A stretch of 64,000 bases of DNA from Bosea sp. BIWAKO-01 (GCF_001748145.1 NZ_BCQA01000001.1:5916501-5980500), one strand, 5' to 3'. Positions 9,096-18,261 are shown, counted from the stretch's first letter. Translations and numbers: made by a program. Notes: generated from the sequence alone by a model not told the origin.

Positions 9096-9656
9096 ATGGT
9101 CAGCATTCTCGGGATTTCCGGCAGCCTGCGACGCGGCTCCTACAACAGCGCCCTGCTGCGGGCGGCCCAGGCGTCGATGCCTGACGGGGCGGAACTGGTC
9201 GAAGGCAGCATTGCCGGTATCCCGCTCTACAATGCCGATGACGAGGCCGAGACCGGCATTCCGCCTGCAGTTCAGGTCCTGAAGCGGCAACTTGCTGAGG
9301 CTGACGGGCTGATCCTGTTCACGCCGGAATATAACAATTCGATCCCCGGCGTGATGAAGAACGCGATCGACTGGCTGTCCCGCCCGGCGAGCGATATCGG
9401 CCCGCTCTTCGGTGGCCGCCCCATCGCCACTCTTGGCGCCTCCATGGGCGGCTTCGGCACCGTGCTGGCACAGGAGGCCTGGCTGCCGGTGTTGCGGACG
9501 CTCGGCACCCGTCCCTGGTTCGAGGGACGCATGCTGGTCTCGCGCGCGCAGACTGTGTTCGATGAAGCGGGCGAACTGAACGATCTTGCTACCCGGGATC
9601 GCTTGCGCGCCTTTCTGGTCGGCTTTTCCGCTTTCGCGACGTCGCAGGCGCGCTGA
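9096..9656 (+). CDS. NADPH-dependent FMN reductase (chromate/quinone reductase-like)
   Basis: 186 residues from ATG 9096 with AAGGGAAA upstream. Flavodoxin-like fold with the NADPH-FMN reductase signature: ILGISGSLRRGSYNSALLR (phosphate-binding loop) and LFTPEYNNSIPGVMKNAIDWLSR. Members such as SsuE, ChrR and azoreductases reduce FMN, quinones or metals in the cytosol. Nothing nearby identifies the partner enzyme; stress or quinone reduction is the most likely role. Confidence 0.85.
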   Translation: MVSILGISGSLRRGSYNSALLRAAQASMPDGAELVEGSIAGIPLYNADDEAETGIPPAVQVLKRQLAEADGLILFTPEYNNSIPGVMKNAIDWLSRPASDIGPLFGGRPIATLGASMGGFGTVLAQEAWLPVLRTLGTRPWFEGRMLVSRAQTVFDEAGELNDLATRDRLRAFLVGFSAFATSQAR

Positions 9657-9668
9657 AGGCCCCTGAGC

Positions 9669-9866
9669 CTACAGACAATCCAGCCGTGTGATGATCACGC
9701 CTGTCCGGTCGATCTCGAAGCTGCGCTCGTCGACATAGGTCACCAGGGCGCCAGTATCGAGCGTATACGAGGTGCTGCTCAGGCCGGGGTAAAGACGCCA
9801 GACAATCACGGTATACCGGTTGCCGTCACCGTCCTCGCAGGGCTCGCGGTAGAGTTCGGTCGGCAT
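9669..9866 (-). CDS. small conserved-looking protein of unknown function
   Basis: 65 residues from ATG 9866 (no strong ribosome binding site, so the start is uncertain; an upstream start at 10016 is possible). The sequence (CEDGDGNRYTVIVWRLYP, then YTLDTGALVTYVDERSFEI) looks like a compact beta-rich domain with good codon use. No family recognised. It is convergent with the FMN reductase gene, 12 bases apart. Confidence 0.55.
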   Translation of the reverse strand: MPTELYREPCEDGDGNRYTVIVWRLYPGLSSTSYTLDTGALVTYVDERSFEIDRTGVIITRLDCL

Positions 9867-10244
9867 GGCTGCGATCGAGCGCGGGCGTGCCGGCAGGATC
9901 GCCTTGCGACCAAAGGACCAGCTGGCCCGCCATCTCGGATGATACGCTTTCGGCAGAACACCCATCTTCGACACCGCAACGCCACTCCCTGAACTCAACG
10001 ATCGGGCGGCTCGCATGTTCCCTGCCGTCTCCGATGTTCCCCAAGGTCAGGCGCCGGGTCCATTCGCGGGCGGATCGGGGCCGGGCATCGTAGCCTCGGG
10101 GGAACGGAAAAATGGCGCAGCGCTCTGTCAGCCGAACCGCATCCGGTGCTATGCCGGGACGCAATTTTGAAGGCTTGCCAGGAACCGATCGAGCGCTGCA
10201 CACTCCAATGGATTGGGGATACAGCCACGCTGGAGGCCTCGCCT

Positions 10245-10487
10245 ATGCCCGAGTTTCCCATCTTGCTTGTCATCCGGACAGATCGGGAGTTCCGCTTGGT
10301 TTGCGAACGGATCGGACAGCTCGAAAGCAAGCCGCCAAGCCCGATCCGAACGATAGAATTGCGACGGCTCAGAACGGCTGCGCTGCACTATACGCGTCGG
10401 GCGCCGGAGCAGCACCAGACAGCCAATACGGCCAGGGTTTCCGCACCCGTGTCCGCAGTGCCAAGAAGACAGAACGCCAGCACGTGA
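10245..10487 (+). CDS. small hypothetical protein, antitoxin-like N terminus
   Basis: 80 residues. ATG 10245 has a textbook GGAGG eight bases upstream, the main support for the gene. The first 45 residues (PILLVIRTDREFRLVCERIG, then a charged helix) loosely recall the N-terminal region of HigA-type antitoxins, but the DNA-binding half is absent and the tail is low-complexity. It could be a truncated regulator. Confidence rests on the ribosome binding site and N-terminal sequence only. Confidence 0.4.
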   Translation: MPEFPILLVIRTDREFRLVCERIGQLESKPPSPIRTIELRRLRTAALHYTRRAPEQHQTANTARVSAPVSAVPRRQNAST

Positions 10488-10578
10488 AAGCGGCCGGGAG
10501 CGCTCCGTTCAGCCCCAAACGAGCCGAGATCTCCAGCCCCCGTCGCCAAGGATGTCCTTTCAGAGCGTTGGCGAGGCC

Positions 10579-11499
10579 TCAGGCCCGCCTGACTGCGGCC
10601 CTGGGCTTGATGAAGACGGAGGTCACGGCGGGTTCGGTCGCACGGATCCGCCTTTCGATCCGTTCGACGCTGGCCTCGATCCCGCTCGTGGTCAGGTCAT
10701 CCTCGAACTCGAGGCTCAGGGCGACGACGATCTCGTTGGGACCGAGATGGACCGTCGTCATGCCATTGACCGTCCTGACCTCTTCGTCGGCGCGGACGAT
10801 CTCCAGGATGGCGCGCTGAACCTCCGGGGTCGCGGCCTCCCCGAGCAGCAGCGCCTTGCTCTCGCGGGCGAGAAAGATGGCGGTGGTTCCCAGAACGGCC
10901 GCGACGCCGAGCGAGGCGACGCCATCCAGGATCGGCTGATCGAACCATGCGGCCGCCGTGATGCCGACGAATGCGATGGCAAGGCCGATCAAGGCCGCGG
11001 AATCCTCGAAGAGAACGGAGAAGACGGTCGGGTCCTTGCTCTGCCGGACCGCGTCGAGGTAGCCGAGCTTGCCCTTTGTCCGTTGGAACTGCTTGAGAGC
11101 GACGCGCCAGGAATAGCCTTCGAAGACGAGCGACAGCCCGAGCACGACGTAGTTCACCAGCAGGTTCGTCGCGCGGCGGGGGTCGAGGATATGGATGACA
11201 CCCTCATAGAACGACACGCCGGCCCCGACGGCAAAGACCATCAGGGCTACGATGAAGCTCCAGAAATAGAGTTCGCGACCGTGGCCGAGCTGATGCAAGG
11301 CGTCAGGCGGGCGCGCCGCGCGCCTCAGGCCATAGAGCAGGAGCAGGCCATTGCCGGTGTCGACCAGCGAATGGATGCCCTCGGACAGCATCGCCGAGCT
11401 GCCGGTAAAGGCGGCCGCCCCGAACTTCGTCACGGCGATCAGCAGATTTCCAGCGAGGGCGGCGTAGATCACCTTGTGCGAGCCGGTATGTGCTGCCAT
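10579..11499 (-). CDS. cation diffusion facilitator (CDF) metal transporter
   Basis: 306 residues with about five or six membrane segments. TM2 has the CDF signature SEGIHSLVDTGN, where the His and Asp form the transport site, and TM5 has DSAALIG with the second Asp. A cytosolic ferredoxin-like C-terminal domain follows (VNGMTTVHLGPNEIVVALSL). CDF proteins export divalent metals (Zn, Co, Fe, Mn) against protons across the inner membrane. The HxxxD arrangement in TM2 is compatible with Zn/Co type; specificity is not certain. No metal-responsive regulator is adjacent. Confidence 0.9.
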   Translation of the reverse strand: MAAHTGSHKVIYAALAGNLLIAVTKFGAAAFTGSSAMLSEGIHSLVDTGNGLLLLYGLRRAARPPDALHQLGHGRELYFWSFIVALMVFAVGAGVSFYEGVIHILDPRRATNLLVNYVVLGLSLVFEGYSWRVALKQFQRTKGKLGYLDAVRQSKDPTVFSVLFEDSAALIGLAIAFVGITAAAWFDQPILDGVASLGVAAVLGTTAIFLARESKALLLGEAATPEVQRAILEIVRADEEVRTVNGMTTVHLGPNEIVVALSLEFEDDLTTSGIEASVERIERRIRATEPAVTSVFIKPRAAVRRA

Positions 11500-11553
11500 G
11501 CCGGTGATCCCCGCCTGGTTCGGTCAGTGCCGACGGGCTCGCCCGGCGCCGCG

Positions 11554-11784
11554 CTAATGCGTCAACGTACTCACTTCGTCCTGGGTCAGCGGCTCGCCAT
11601 CTGCCGTGATCTGTTCCACCCGCCCCTCGAACAGGTCCTCCGCGACGGCCTCCAGGGCGTGTTCGATCGATGGATACTCCATCCAGTAGACAGTCTCGGC
11701 TTCGCCCGCATGTTTGTCACGCGCACGGAGCAGCACGCCGATCTCGACGCCGGCGTATTTTGCGATCACGTCGACGGGTCTCAT
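11554..11784 (-). CDS. small acidic hypothetical protein
   Basis: 76 residues from ATG 11784, preceded by GGAGGAG, an excellent ribosome binding site. The protein is acidic with helical character (AKYAGVEIGVLLRARDKHAG, then EHALEAVAEDLFEGRVEQI). No family recognised. It lies between the CDF gene on the same strand and a repeat-bearing intergenic region that may contain its promoter. Confidence 0.65.
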   Translation of the reverse strand: MRPVDVIAKYAGVEIGVLLRARDKHAGEAETVYWMEYPSIEHALEAVAEDLFEGRVEQITADGEPLTQDEVSTLTH

Positions 11785-11980
11785 GGGGCTCACTCCTCCG
11801 TTGCGTGTCGAAGCGTAACTGTTGGGGCGTGGCGCTGGTTCCGTTGCGCCCGGGAGCGGAACGCAAGCGCGCAGCGTCGAAGGCCGGCCAGGGGACGGGA
11901 GCGGAGGCCAGCCCGGTCCAGGAGCGGCGCCGCACCGGGACCTGATCGCAGGGGCGCAGTCCCGATGCCGCCGCCCACCC

Positions 11981-12026
11981 TTCCCCTTCCCCTTCCCCTT
12001 CCCCTTCCCCTTCCCGTTCCCCTTCC
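11981..12026 (-). repeat. TTCCCC hexanucleotide tandem repeat / possible G-quadruplex on minus strand
   Basis: Seven tandem hexamers of TTCCCC plus a partial eighth, with one C-to-G substitution in the sixth. Read on the minus strand this is GGGGAA repeated, i.e. many G4 runs separated by AA, which satisfies the pattern for a stable G-quadruplex. It lies in the gap between divergent genes, about 200 bases upstream of the 76-residue protein and 240 bases upstream of the IorA-like gene. Simple repeats this clean are prone to slippage in copy number. Confidence 0.8.
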
Positions 12027-12267
12027 ATACTCCCGCCATGTTTTGGGGGCGCAGTCCGTCCTGCGATGACGCCTGATCGGCGAATCTCATGCTCCGTCCT
12101 GCGCCTCTGATCAGCCAACGATTTGCCAACGCGCTCGGGAGATCGCCTGGCGTGCCGATGGCTCCATCGGGGGTTTCCGGCCGCAGACTTCCGAGCCCAC
12201 GGAATGGGCATGGTGCCGGATAGACAGCTTCATCAGCACGACCAGGGCAGGCCGAGGAGGATGCGCG

Positions 12268-12732
12268 ATGCATGATCTCACCATAAACGGCCACTCCCTC
12301 TCGGTTGACGCTCCCGACGACATGCCGCTGCTCTGGGTGATCCGGGATATTCTCGGCATGACCGGAACCAAATTCGGGTGCGGTATCGCCCAATGCGGCG
12401 CCTGTACCGTTCATATCGACGGCGAGCCGACCCGCTCCTGTATCACGGCGATCAGCGATGCCGCGGGAATGTCCGTTACGACGATCGAAGCGATCGGCGC
12501 GACACCAGCCGGCAAGGCGATCCAGGCAGCCTGGTTGAACCTGGAAGTCGTGCAATGCGGCTACTGCCAATCCGGGCAGATCATGTCGGCGAGCGCGCTC
12601 CTCGCCGGCAACCCAAAGCCCACCGACGCCGATATCGACGCCGCCATGTCCGGCAATATCTGTCGCTGTGGCACCTATTTGCGCATTCGCGAAGCCATCA
12701 AGCAGGCCGCGGCCATCGCTGGCGCGCGGTGA
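12268..12732 (+). CDS. iorA: isoquinoline 1-oxidoreductase-type alpha subunit ([2Fe-2S] subunit)
   Basis: 154 residues, the normal size for the small subunit of two-component molybdenum hydroxylases. Plant-type ferredoxin cluster ligands lie in [16 protein letters not shown] (plus the later Cys of TRSCIT), and the second [2Fe-2S] cluster is bound by CGYCQSGQ and [10 protein letters not shown]. It passes electrons from the molybdopterin subunit encoded 11 bases downstream. IorAB-type enzymes hydroxylate N-heterocycles or oxidise aldehydes; they lack the FAD subunit and donate electrons to the respiratory chain. Confidence 0.88.
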   Translation: MHDLTINGHSLSVDAPDDMPLLWVIRDILGMTGTKFGCGIAQCGACTVHIDGEPTRSCITAISDAAGMSVTTIEAIGATPAGKAIQAAWLNLEVVQCGYCQSGQIMSASALLAGNPKPTDADIDAAMSGNICRCGTYLRIREAIKQAAAIAGAR

Positions 12733-12743
12733 GGGCCAGAGCC

Positions 12744-14918
12744 ATGGCACATGCAGAAAATCTCGGGGATCACGTCGTTTCGCGTCGGTCGTTCCTCCAT
12801 GCCAGCGCTGCCGTCGGCGGTGGCTTGATGATCGGCTGGCCCTTGCAGGTGGGTGCCCAGCCAGCCGAGCTCGCGCAAGCGAAACCCTTTGCGCCCGGAG
12901 CCTTCATCCGCATCGACCGCATGGGAAAGGTGACCGTCATCTCCCCGATGATCGAGATGGGTCAGGGCACCTACACGTCGCTGCCGATGCTGGTCGCCGA
13001 GGAACTCGACGTCGACATGAGCCATGTCGTGGTCGAACCTGCCCCTGCGAATGCAAAGCTCTACGGCAATCCCCTGATCTCCGGCGTGCAGATGACGGGC
13101 GGCTCGACTTCGATCCGCGCATTCTATCTGCCGCTGCGCCACGCCGGTGCCGCCGCGCGAAAGATGCTGATTGCCGCAGCCGCGGCCAGGCTGAACGCGG
13201 ATGCTGGCAGTCTGACGACGCAGCCGGGCTATGTCGTCCACGCTGCAAGCAGCCGCCGGATCGGCTATGGCGAGCTCGTGGACGCCGCGGCCAAGCTTAC
13301 TGTCCCGAGCGATGTCACGCTCAAGGATCCCGGCAGCTTCCGGATCATCGGCACGCCGGCCAAGCGGCTCGATGCTTCGGCCAAGGTCAACGGCACGGCG
13401 ATCTACGGCATCGACGTCAGGCTGCCTGGCATGAAGATCGCCACCGTCGCCGCGTCTCCTGTGTTCGGCGGCACGGTCGCATCCTTCGATGAGGCGGCGG
13501 CGCTCAAGGTTCCGGGCGTCCATCAGGTCGCGAAGCTCGACAACGCCATCGCCGTCATCGCCGATCACTATTGGGCGGCGAAGCAGGGCCTCGAGGCCTG
13601 CGCCGTCAGGTTCGAGGATGGACCGCATGCGGCCACCTCCATGGCCGACATCGTGGCCGCCCTGGCAACGGCTTCGGAAAGACCCGGCGCCGTTGCCACA
13701 AATGAAGGTGACGCGATCGCCGCCCTCGCCAAGGCCGCGACCAGGGTTGCGGCGATCTACGAGGCCCCGTTCCTGGCCCACGCCACGATGGAGCCGATCA
13801 ACTGCACCGCCGAGGTCACGAGCGACGGCTGCGATATCTGGGTCGGTTCGCAGGTACCCGATATCGCCCAGCTCGTCGTCTCGAAACATCTCGGGCTGAA
13901 GCCGGAGCAGGTGCGGGTTCACAACCACCTGCTCGGCGGCGGTTTCGGGCGCCGGCTCGAAGTCGATTTCATCGCCCAGGCGGCGCTCATCGCCAAGCAA
14001 TCCAAGGGCCCGGTCAAGGTTGTCTGGAGCCGGGAAGAGGACATCCAGCACGACATGTACCGGCCGTATTACTATGACCGCATGAGCGCCGGGCTCGATG
14101 CCCAGGGCATGCCGGTCGCCTGGAACCACCGCATCGCCGGCTCGTCGATCATGGCCCGCTACTTCCCGTCGGCCGTCAAGGACGGCGTCGATCCCGACGC
14201 GGTCGAAGGAGCAGCGGAAATCCCCTACGCCATTGCAAACATGCATGTCGATTATGTCCGGGTCGAACCTCCGGGTATTCCGACCGCGTTCTGGCGCGGC
14301 GTCGGTCCGACCCATAATGTCTATGTGGTCGAGAGCTTCATCGACGAACTCGCCGCGGCCGCGAAGAAGGACCCGGTCGAGTATCGACGCGCCCTTCTGG
14401 CTGGAAATCCGCGTGCGCTCCATGTGCTGGAACGTGCCGCGCAGAAGGCAGGATGGGCCAAACCGCTGGGGCCACGCCAGGGGCGCGGCATCGCCTTGTC
14501 GCAATCCTTCGGCAGCTATCTCGCCGAGGTCGCCGAGGTGACGGTCTCGAAGAGCGGCGATGTCCATGTCGACCGCGTCGTCGCGGTCGTCGATTGCGGG
14601 GTCGCAGTCAATCCCAACACCATCGCGGCGCAGATCGAGAGCGGCGTCGTCTTCGGCATCACCGCGGCCCTGTACGGCGAGATCACCCTTAGGAATGGCA
14701 GGGTGGAGCAGAGCAATTTCGACAGCTACCAGATGCTGCGCATCGATGCGGCCCCGACGATCGAGATCGAGATCGTTGGGAGTAGCGAGGCCCCTGGCGG
14801 CCTTGGCGAACCCGGCACCTCGGCGCTCGCGCCCGCCGTGCTCAATGCAGTCCATGCGGCCACCGGCATCCGGCTCCGCAAGCTGCCGATCAAGCCCGAG
14901 ATGCTGATGGCGGGATGA
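12744..14918 (+). CDS. iorB: isoquinoline 1-oxidoreductase-type beta subunit (molybdopterin-binding, Tat-exported)
   Basis: 724 residues from ATG 12744. A twin-arginine signal (SRRSFLHASAAVGGGLMIG) targets the folded complex to the periplasm, carrying the cofactor-loaded small subunit with it. Aldehyde-oxidase/xanthine-dehydrogenase fold: MGQGTYTSLPMLVAEELDV, molybdopterin region NNHLLGGGFGRRLEVDF, and C-terminal SEAPGGLGEPGT containing the conserved base Glu. The substrate is unknown; isoquinoline and other N-heterocycles or aldehydes are possibilities. Transcribed with iorA; an AraC regulator follows 260 bases later and could control it. Confidence 0.88.
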   Translation: MAHAENLGDHVVSRRSFLHASAAVGGGLMIGWPLQVGAQPAELAQAKPFAPGAFIRIDRMGKVTVISPMIEMGQGTYTSLPMLVAEELDVDMSHVVVEPAPANAKLYGNPLISGVQMTGGSTSIRAFYLPLRHAGAAARKMLIAAAAARLNADAGSLTTQPGYVVHAASSRRIGYGELVDAAAKLTVPSDVTLKDPGSFRIIGTPAKRLDASAKVNGTAIYGIDVRLPGMKIATVAASPVFGGTVASFDEAAALKVPGVHQVAKLDNAIAVIADHYWAAKQGLEACAVRFEDGPHAATSMADIVAALATASERPGAVATNEGDAIAALAKAATRVAAIYEAPFLAHATMEPINCTAEVTSDGCDIWVGSQVPDIAQLVVSKHLGLKPEQVRVHNHLLGGGFGRRLEVDFIAQAALIAKQSKGPVKVVWSREEDIQHDMYRPYYYDRMSAGLDAQGMPVAWNHRIAGSSIMARYFPSAVKDGVDPDAVEGAAEIPYAIANMHVDYVRVEPPGIPTAFWRGVGPTHNVYVVESFIDELAAAAKKDPVEYRRALLAGNPRALHVLERAAQKAGWAKPLGPRQGRGIALSQSFGSYLAEVAEVTVSKSGDVHVDRVVAVVDCGVAVNPNTIAAQIESGVVFGITAALYGEITLRNGRVEQSNFDSYQMLRIDAAPTIEIEIVGSSEAPGGLGEPGTSALAPAVLNAVHAATGIRLRKLPIKPEMLMAG

Positions 14919-15177
14919 TCAGCAGCAGCCCCCCGGCGGTGCCCTGCCCCGTCCCATGCGGCAGGGCTGCTCGGTACGTCCACCGACATCGCGCCTGCTG
15001 CGACGGTCCGGCGATACCAGTCGCTCCAAAGCCACATCCGCACGTCCTGAAAGCCCGGCGCGCAAGATTAACGACCGTGTAACGCCGGATTAACGCCAGC
15101 GAATACGCTACCTGGACTAGGATTTCTCCCAAGTCGCCTCATTCCCAGTGATGGGCAATGGGATTCGCGGGGGAAAC

Positions 15178-16389
15178 ATGAATATTGCAAATCGGCCCAG
15201 CGCCGCGCAGATCGTTCCCTCACCGTTCTCTCCCCGCATTGCGCAGGGCGGCGGGATCGGCCGCCCTCTCGGGGGATGGCCCTGGCCGGCGCCCCTGCCC
15301 AGGCCCGAGACCCATTCGCCAACATGCGCCTCGCGCAGCATCGTCTGGCCGTTCCCCCCAGGCATGGAGTGTTTCGCCGCCTGGAAGACGGCGCTGTCGC
15401 GCCTGGTCGACTGCGCCATACCGGCCGATGCAGACCCGGCCCTGTTCGATTTTCACGGCCGCTCCTGGCAGCTCCCCGAGGCCTTCGTGCAGGTCAATGG
15501 CGGATCGGCCATGTCGATGTCCCGGACCCAGCGCGTCATCGACGACCGGCCGATCTCCCAGATGTCGCTCTATGTGCTGACAAGCGGAAGCGCAGTCGCC
15601 GATTATGACGGACGCAAGCGCAGCCATGGCCCGGGCGACGTCGTCGCCGTCGACTATTCGCTGCCCTATGAATCCCGTACGCCGGGCTATGAGGGGATCA
15701 CGCTCACCTTCGACAGAGCCAGCGCGCCGGCCGGACTTCAGGGCGATGTGCATGGCATGGCGCTCTCGGCCCATAGCAGCGCGGGTAAGCTTCTCGGCAC
15801 CCTGATCCGGTCGCTGGTGGAGCATATCGACGGGCTCAGCGTCGACCAGGCACAATCGGCCGTCGACGGCATCCTGCGCTTTGCCGCAGCCGCCCTTCCC
15901 ACCGGGGCGCCGAGGCGGGAGCGCGAGGATGTCCCCCTCTTCGATCGCGCCCATCGGCTCGCCCGAGGCAGGCTGTCCGACCCGGATTTCGGCCCCGACG
16001 ACCTGATGGCCGCGCTGGGCGTATCGCGCTCGAAACTGTTCCGTGCCTTTGAGGCTCATGGCGGCGTGCGGCGCTGGCTGCTCGGCATCAGGCTGAGCGC
16101 CAGCCTGCAGGTGATGATCAGGTCTGCGGGAAAGCTGAAAATCTCGGCCGTCGCGCATCAGCACGGATTTCGCAGCGAGGCCCATTTCAGCCGTGCGTTC
16201 CGGAAGCGCTATGGCATGAGCCCAAGCGCGGCACAGGCCTCGACCCTGCACGCGCATGGCAGCCTGGCCTATCTGGGCTGGGCGGAGGACGAAGTGGGAA
16301 CCGAGGGTTCGACAGCCGAAGCCTGGCTCGCCACGGCTCGCACCGGAGACTGGGCAGGGGCAGGACGAGGGCGCTCATCGCGCGTCTGA
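15178..16389 (+). CDS. AraC-family transcriptional regulator
   Basis: 403 residues from ATG 15178 (GGGGGAAAC upstream). The N-terminal half resembles the AraC-type ligand-binding cupin fold (SMSRTQRVIDDRPISQMSLY, VVAVDYSLPYES). The C-terminal 100 residues are the double helix-turn-helix: DDLMAALGVSRSKLFRAFEA and ISAVAHQHGFRSEAHFSRAF followed by YGMSPS. About 50 residues of Pro/Gly-rich sequence at the very start look poorly ordered; a downstream start is possible. It probably controls the upstream molybdenum hydroxylase genes or itself; the inducer is unknown. Confidence 0.85.
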   Translation: MNIANRPSAAQIVPSPFSPRIAQGGGIGRPLGGWPWPAPLPRPETHSPTCASRSIVWPFPPGMECFAAWKTALSRLVDCAIPADADPALFDFHGRSWQLPEAFVQVNGGSAMSMSRTQRVIDDRPISQMSLYVLTSGSAVADYDGRKRSHGPGDVVAVDYSLPYESRTPGYEGITLTFDRASAPAGLQGDVHGMALSAHSSAGKLLGTLIRSLVEHIDGLSVDQAQSAVDGILRFAAAALPTGAPRREREDVPLFDRAHRLARGRLSDPDFGPDDLMAALGVSRSKLFRAFEAHGGVRRWLLGIRLSASLQVMIRSAGKLKISAVAHQHGFRSEAHFSRAFRKRYGMSPSAAQASTLHAHGSLAYLGWAEDEVGTEGSTAEAWLATARTGDWAGAGRGRSSRV

Positions 16390-17132
16390 ACCGGCGTTTC
16401 CGGGCCTGCATTCTCATCGTCGGCGCCCCTTCCGAGCCTCTCGGCACTGGACTGCCCTCAAGCTCTACCGAAGCGGCGCTGCCCGCGCCTTGCCTGCCGA
16501 TCTCATCTTGATGACCCGACGTCCCAATGCGTGGCTCCTCCCGGTTCGGGGCCGTGACAGCGCGGTCGATATCGGGGATCGAGCGTTGCGGATCGGATCC
16601 GAAGCCTCCCGGCTGACCCCAGAGGCCGGGTCGATCTGCCCGAAGACAAGCAAGACCAGCCTTCGGCAAGAAGGCGCGAGCGACAAGTACCGGGTGGGGC
16701 GCGACGATTTCATGCAGAAGCCGCAAGATCGTGGAGCGCCTGGGGAGCCCCCCGTGCCGACGCAGCCTTCCTATCTGGGCCAGGCTCTCCGCAAGGCATG
16801 GGCCTTGGTCACGCTGGCGAAGCGGCGCTCGCACGAGGACGCACCATGGGACGGTCAGGAGGTCTTCGACATGCTCGGTGGCTGGCAAGGCACCGGCGCG
16901 AGGCGGCGCAATCGCGAGCGGCGCGCGATCAGGAAACAGGCGCAGCGCCAGTCGTCATTACCGGAGGTCGGGCTCGGGATTCCAGGTTTCCATCGCGATC
17001 GCGAACCGAACGCGGATGCGGCCGCTGAACCCGCAGCTCGACAGAAACATGTGAGGATGCCCGGACGATCGGGCTCGTCACGGCCCCGCCGGAATGGCTA
17101 AGGCTGAGCCTCATCGCCTCAGGAGATTCGCC
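16390..17132. other. 743-base region without a supportable gene
   Basis: Open frames exist on both strands because of the high GC content, but none has a convincing ribosome binding site, family motif or coherent amino-acid composition. It could hold decayed sequence; I see no RNA gene or repeat. Confidence 0.45.
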
Positions 17133-17393
17133 TTGTCTGCCCCTGCCCCTTCCCTCGCCTGGTCCCATCTCGCCGGGCGCGAAGTCTCGACCTCGTCGGA
17201 AGAGTGGCGGCACGAATGCGAGATCGCCTATCTGCTGGCGATGCCGACCGCGAAGCGCAACACCTTCCTCGATGGCGTTCCCGGCTCAACCGATCGCGAA
17301 GAGCGCGGCATCAAGGGCGTCCGCGGCGAAGCGGCGGTGGCCAAGCTTCGCGCCGAAATCATCCGCCTGCACGGTCTCAAGAACAAGACCTAG
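17133..17393 (+). CDS. small protein, DUF7696-like (EWRHECE...YLLAMP)
   Basis: 86 residues if translation starts at TTG 17133, which has AGGAGA six bases upstream; an ATG at 17094 lacks such a site. The core (SSEEWRHECEIAYLLAMPT, then GVRGEAAVAKLRAEIIRLHG) resembles a family of 70-90 residue alphaproteobacterial and betaproteobacterial proteins of unknown function, often near mobile or prophage sequences; the name is from memory and unverified. Highly charged, cytosolic, helical. Confidence 0.6.
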   Translation: MSAPAPSLAWSHLAGREVSTSSEEWRHECEIAYLLAMPTAKRNTFLDGVPGSTDREERGIKGVRGEAAVAKLRAEIIRLHGLKNKT

Positions 17394-17530
17394 ATCACGC
17401 CGGATTTGGACGAAATCGTCTAAATGCAGAAAATGCGATAGAATCCAATATTTCAGAGCATGCTCAGCGCGAAAGACCGTTGCCGCGCTTTCGCAGCATG
17501 CTCTCGCGGCGTGGCTCGTCGCCGCTCGTC

Positions 17531-17815
17531 TCAGCCGTCATTCGACGAGTTGAGATCCTCGGTCTTCAGCGTGTCATCGCCGACGAGGCCCGCGGCCTGG
17601 CGCAGCGCGTCATTGACGCGGTCCTGCCAACCCGGTCCGCCGCCCTGGAAATGATCGAGCACATCGCGATCGATCCGCAGCGTCACCATCTCCTTGGCGC
17701 CGGGAAGCGCGGGCCGCTTCTGGATCACCGGCGGCGCCTTCGGTGCGGCCGGCTTGAACAGGGCTTCCGCCTGGTCGCGGGCGCTGGTCGGCCGGCGCGG
17801 TCTGTCGATACTCAT
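17531..17815 (-). CDS. BrnA-like antitoxin (no adjacent BrnT toxin)
   Basis: 94 residues. The C-terminal 50 (KEMVTLRIDRDVLDHFQGGG, then GWQDRVNDALRQAAGL) match the BrnA ribbon-helix-helix antitoxin domain, which binds DNA as a dimer and neutralises the BrnT ribonuclease. The N-terminal 40 residues are Pro/Ala/Lys-rich linker. Its ATG overlaps the TGA of the XRE gene upstream by 4 bases (translational coupling). No BrnT gene is visible on either side, so the pair may be a solitary regulator or a remodelled toxin-antitoxin unit. Confidence 0.75.
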   Translation of the reverse strand: MSIDRPRRPTSARDQAEALFKPAAPKAPPVIQKRPALPGAKEMVTLRIDRDVLDHFQGGGPGWQDRVNDALRQAAGLVGDDTLKTEDLNSSNDG

Positions 17816-18240
17816 GATGCGTCCCTGCTCTTGCTGCGGGCTTTCCTGACGACGTCAGGCTCGTTGGTCAATCGCTCGCGGCGTTCCGTCTTCTCTGCCG
17901 TGCTTGCGTCCATCTCGCTCATGGCGTGGTCCGCCGCGCGAGCGGCGCGGGCTCGCACCGTGCTGGCGCTGACCTTGAGCGAGGCATGTGACGCTGTCGG
18001 GACAATTGTGGGCACAAAGCCTTTCCGCAGCCGCACGCCCGCCCCCTCGCCATTCTCGGCGATGAAGATGATGCCGGCTTCGGACAAGGCGGCCTGCATC
18101 TTCTCGACGCTGCTCATCCTTGCATCCTGGCCGGCCTCGAAGCGGTTGACGGTATTGACGCCGACGCCTGCCTTCTGCGCCAGCTCGGGCATGCTCCAGT
18201 TCAGGGCCGCACGGGCCATTCGGCATTGATATGATTTCAT
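17812..18240 (-). CDS. XRE-family helix-turn-helix regulator
   Basis: 142 residues. N-terminal HTH: CRMARAALNWSMPELAQKAG, VNTVNRFEAGQDARMSSVEK, then a short beta segment (IIFIAENGEGAGVRLRK) typical of small XRE regulators. The C-terminal 60 residues are Ala/Arg/Glu-rich and probably disordered. It is the first gene of a two-gene unit with the BrnA-like gene. A perfect palindrome covers its start codon, so autoregulation is likely. Confidence 0.8.
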   Translation of the reverse strand: MKSYQCRMARAALNWSMPELAQKAGVGVNTVNRFEAGQDARMSSVEKMQAALSEAGIIFIAENGEGAGVRLRKGFVPTIVPTASHASLKVSASTVRARAARAADHAMSEMDASTAEKTERRERLTNEPDVVRKARSKSRDAS

Positions 18241-18261
18241 ATGGTGGTATTATCACCATAT
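18239..18261 (-). promoter_or_regulatory. palindromic operator over the XRE start codon
   Basis: Perfect inverted repeat with 8-base arms ATATGGTG and CACCATAT and a 7-base AT-rich spacer GTATTAT. The left arm includes part of the initiation codon of the XRE gene (complement of 18238-18240). Position and symmetry fit an autoregulatory site for the XRE protein or the BrnA-like dimer. Confidence 0.7.

Noticed and set aside
12675..14855. 726-codon open frame antisense to iorB
   Set aside because: Same shadow pattern; the plus strand encodes a clear molybdopterin subunit with Tat signal.
16256..17101. 281-codon plus-strand open frame after the AraC gene
   Set aside because: Overlaps the end of the AraC gene; the remainder is low-complexity Arg/Ala/Gly-rich with no recognisable domain.
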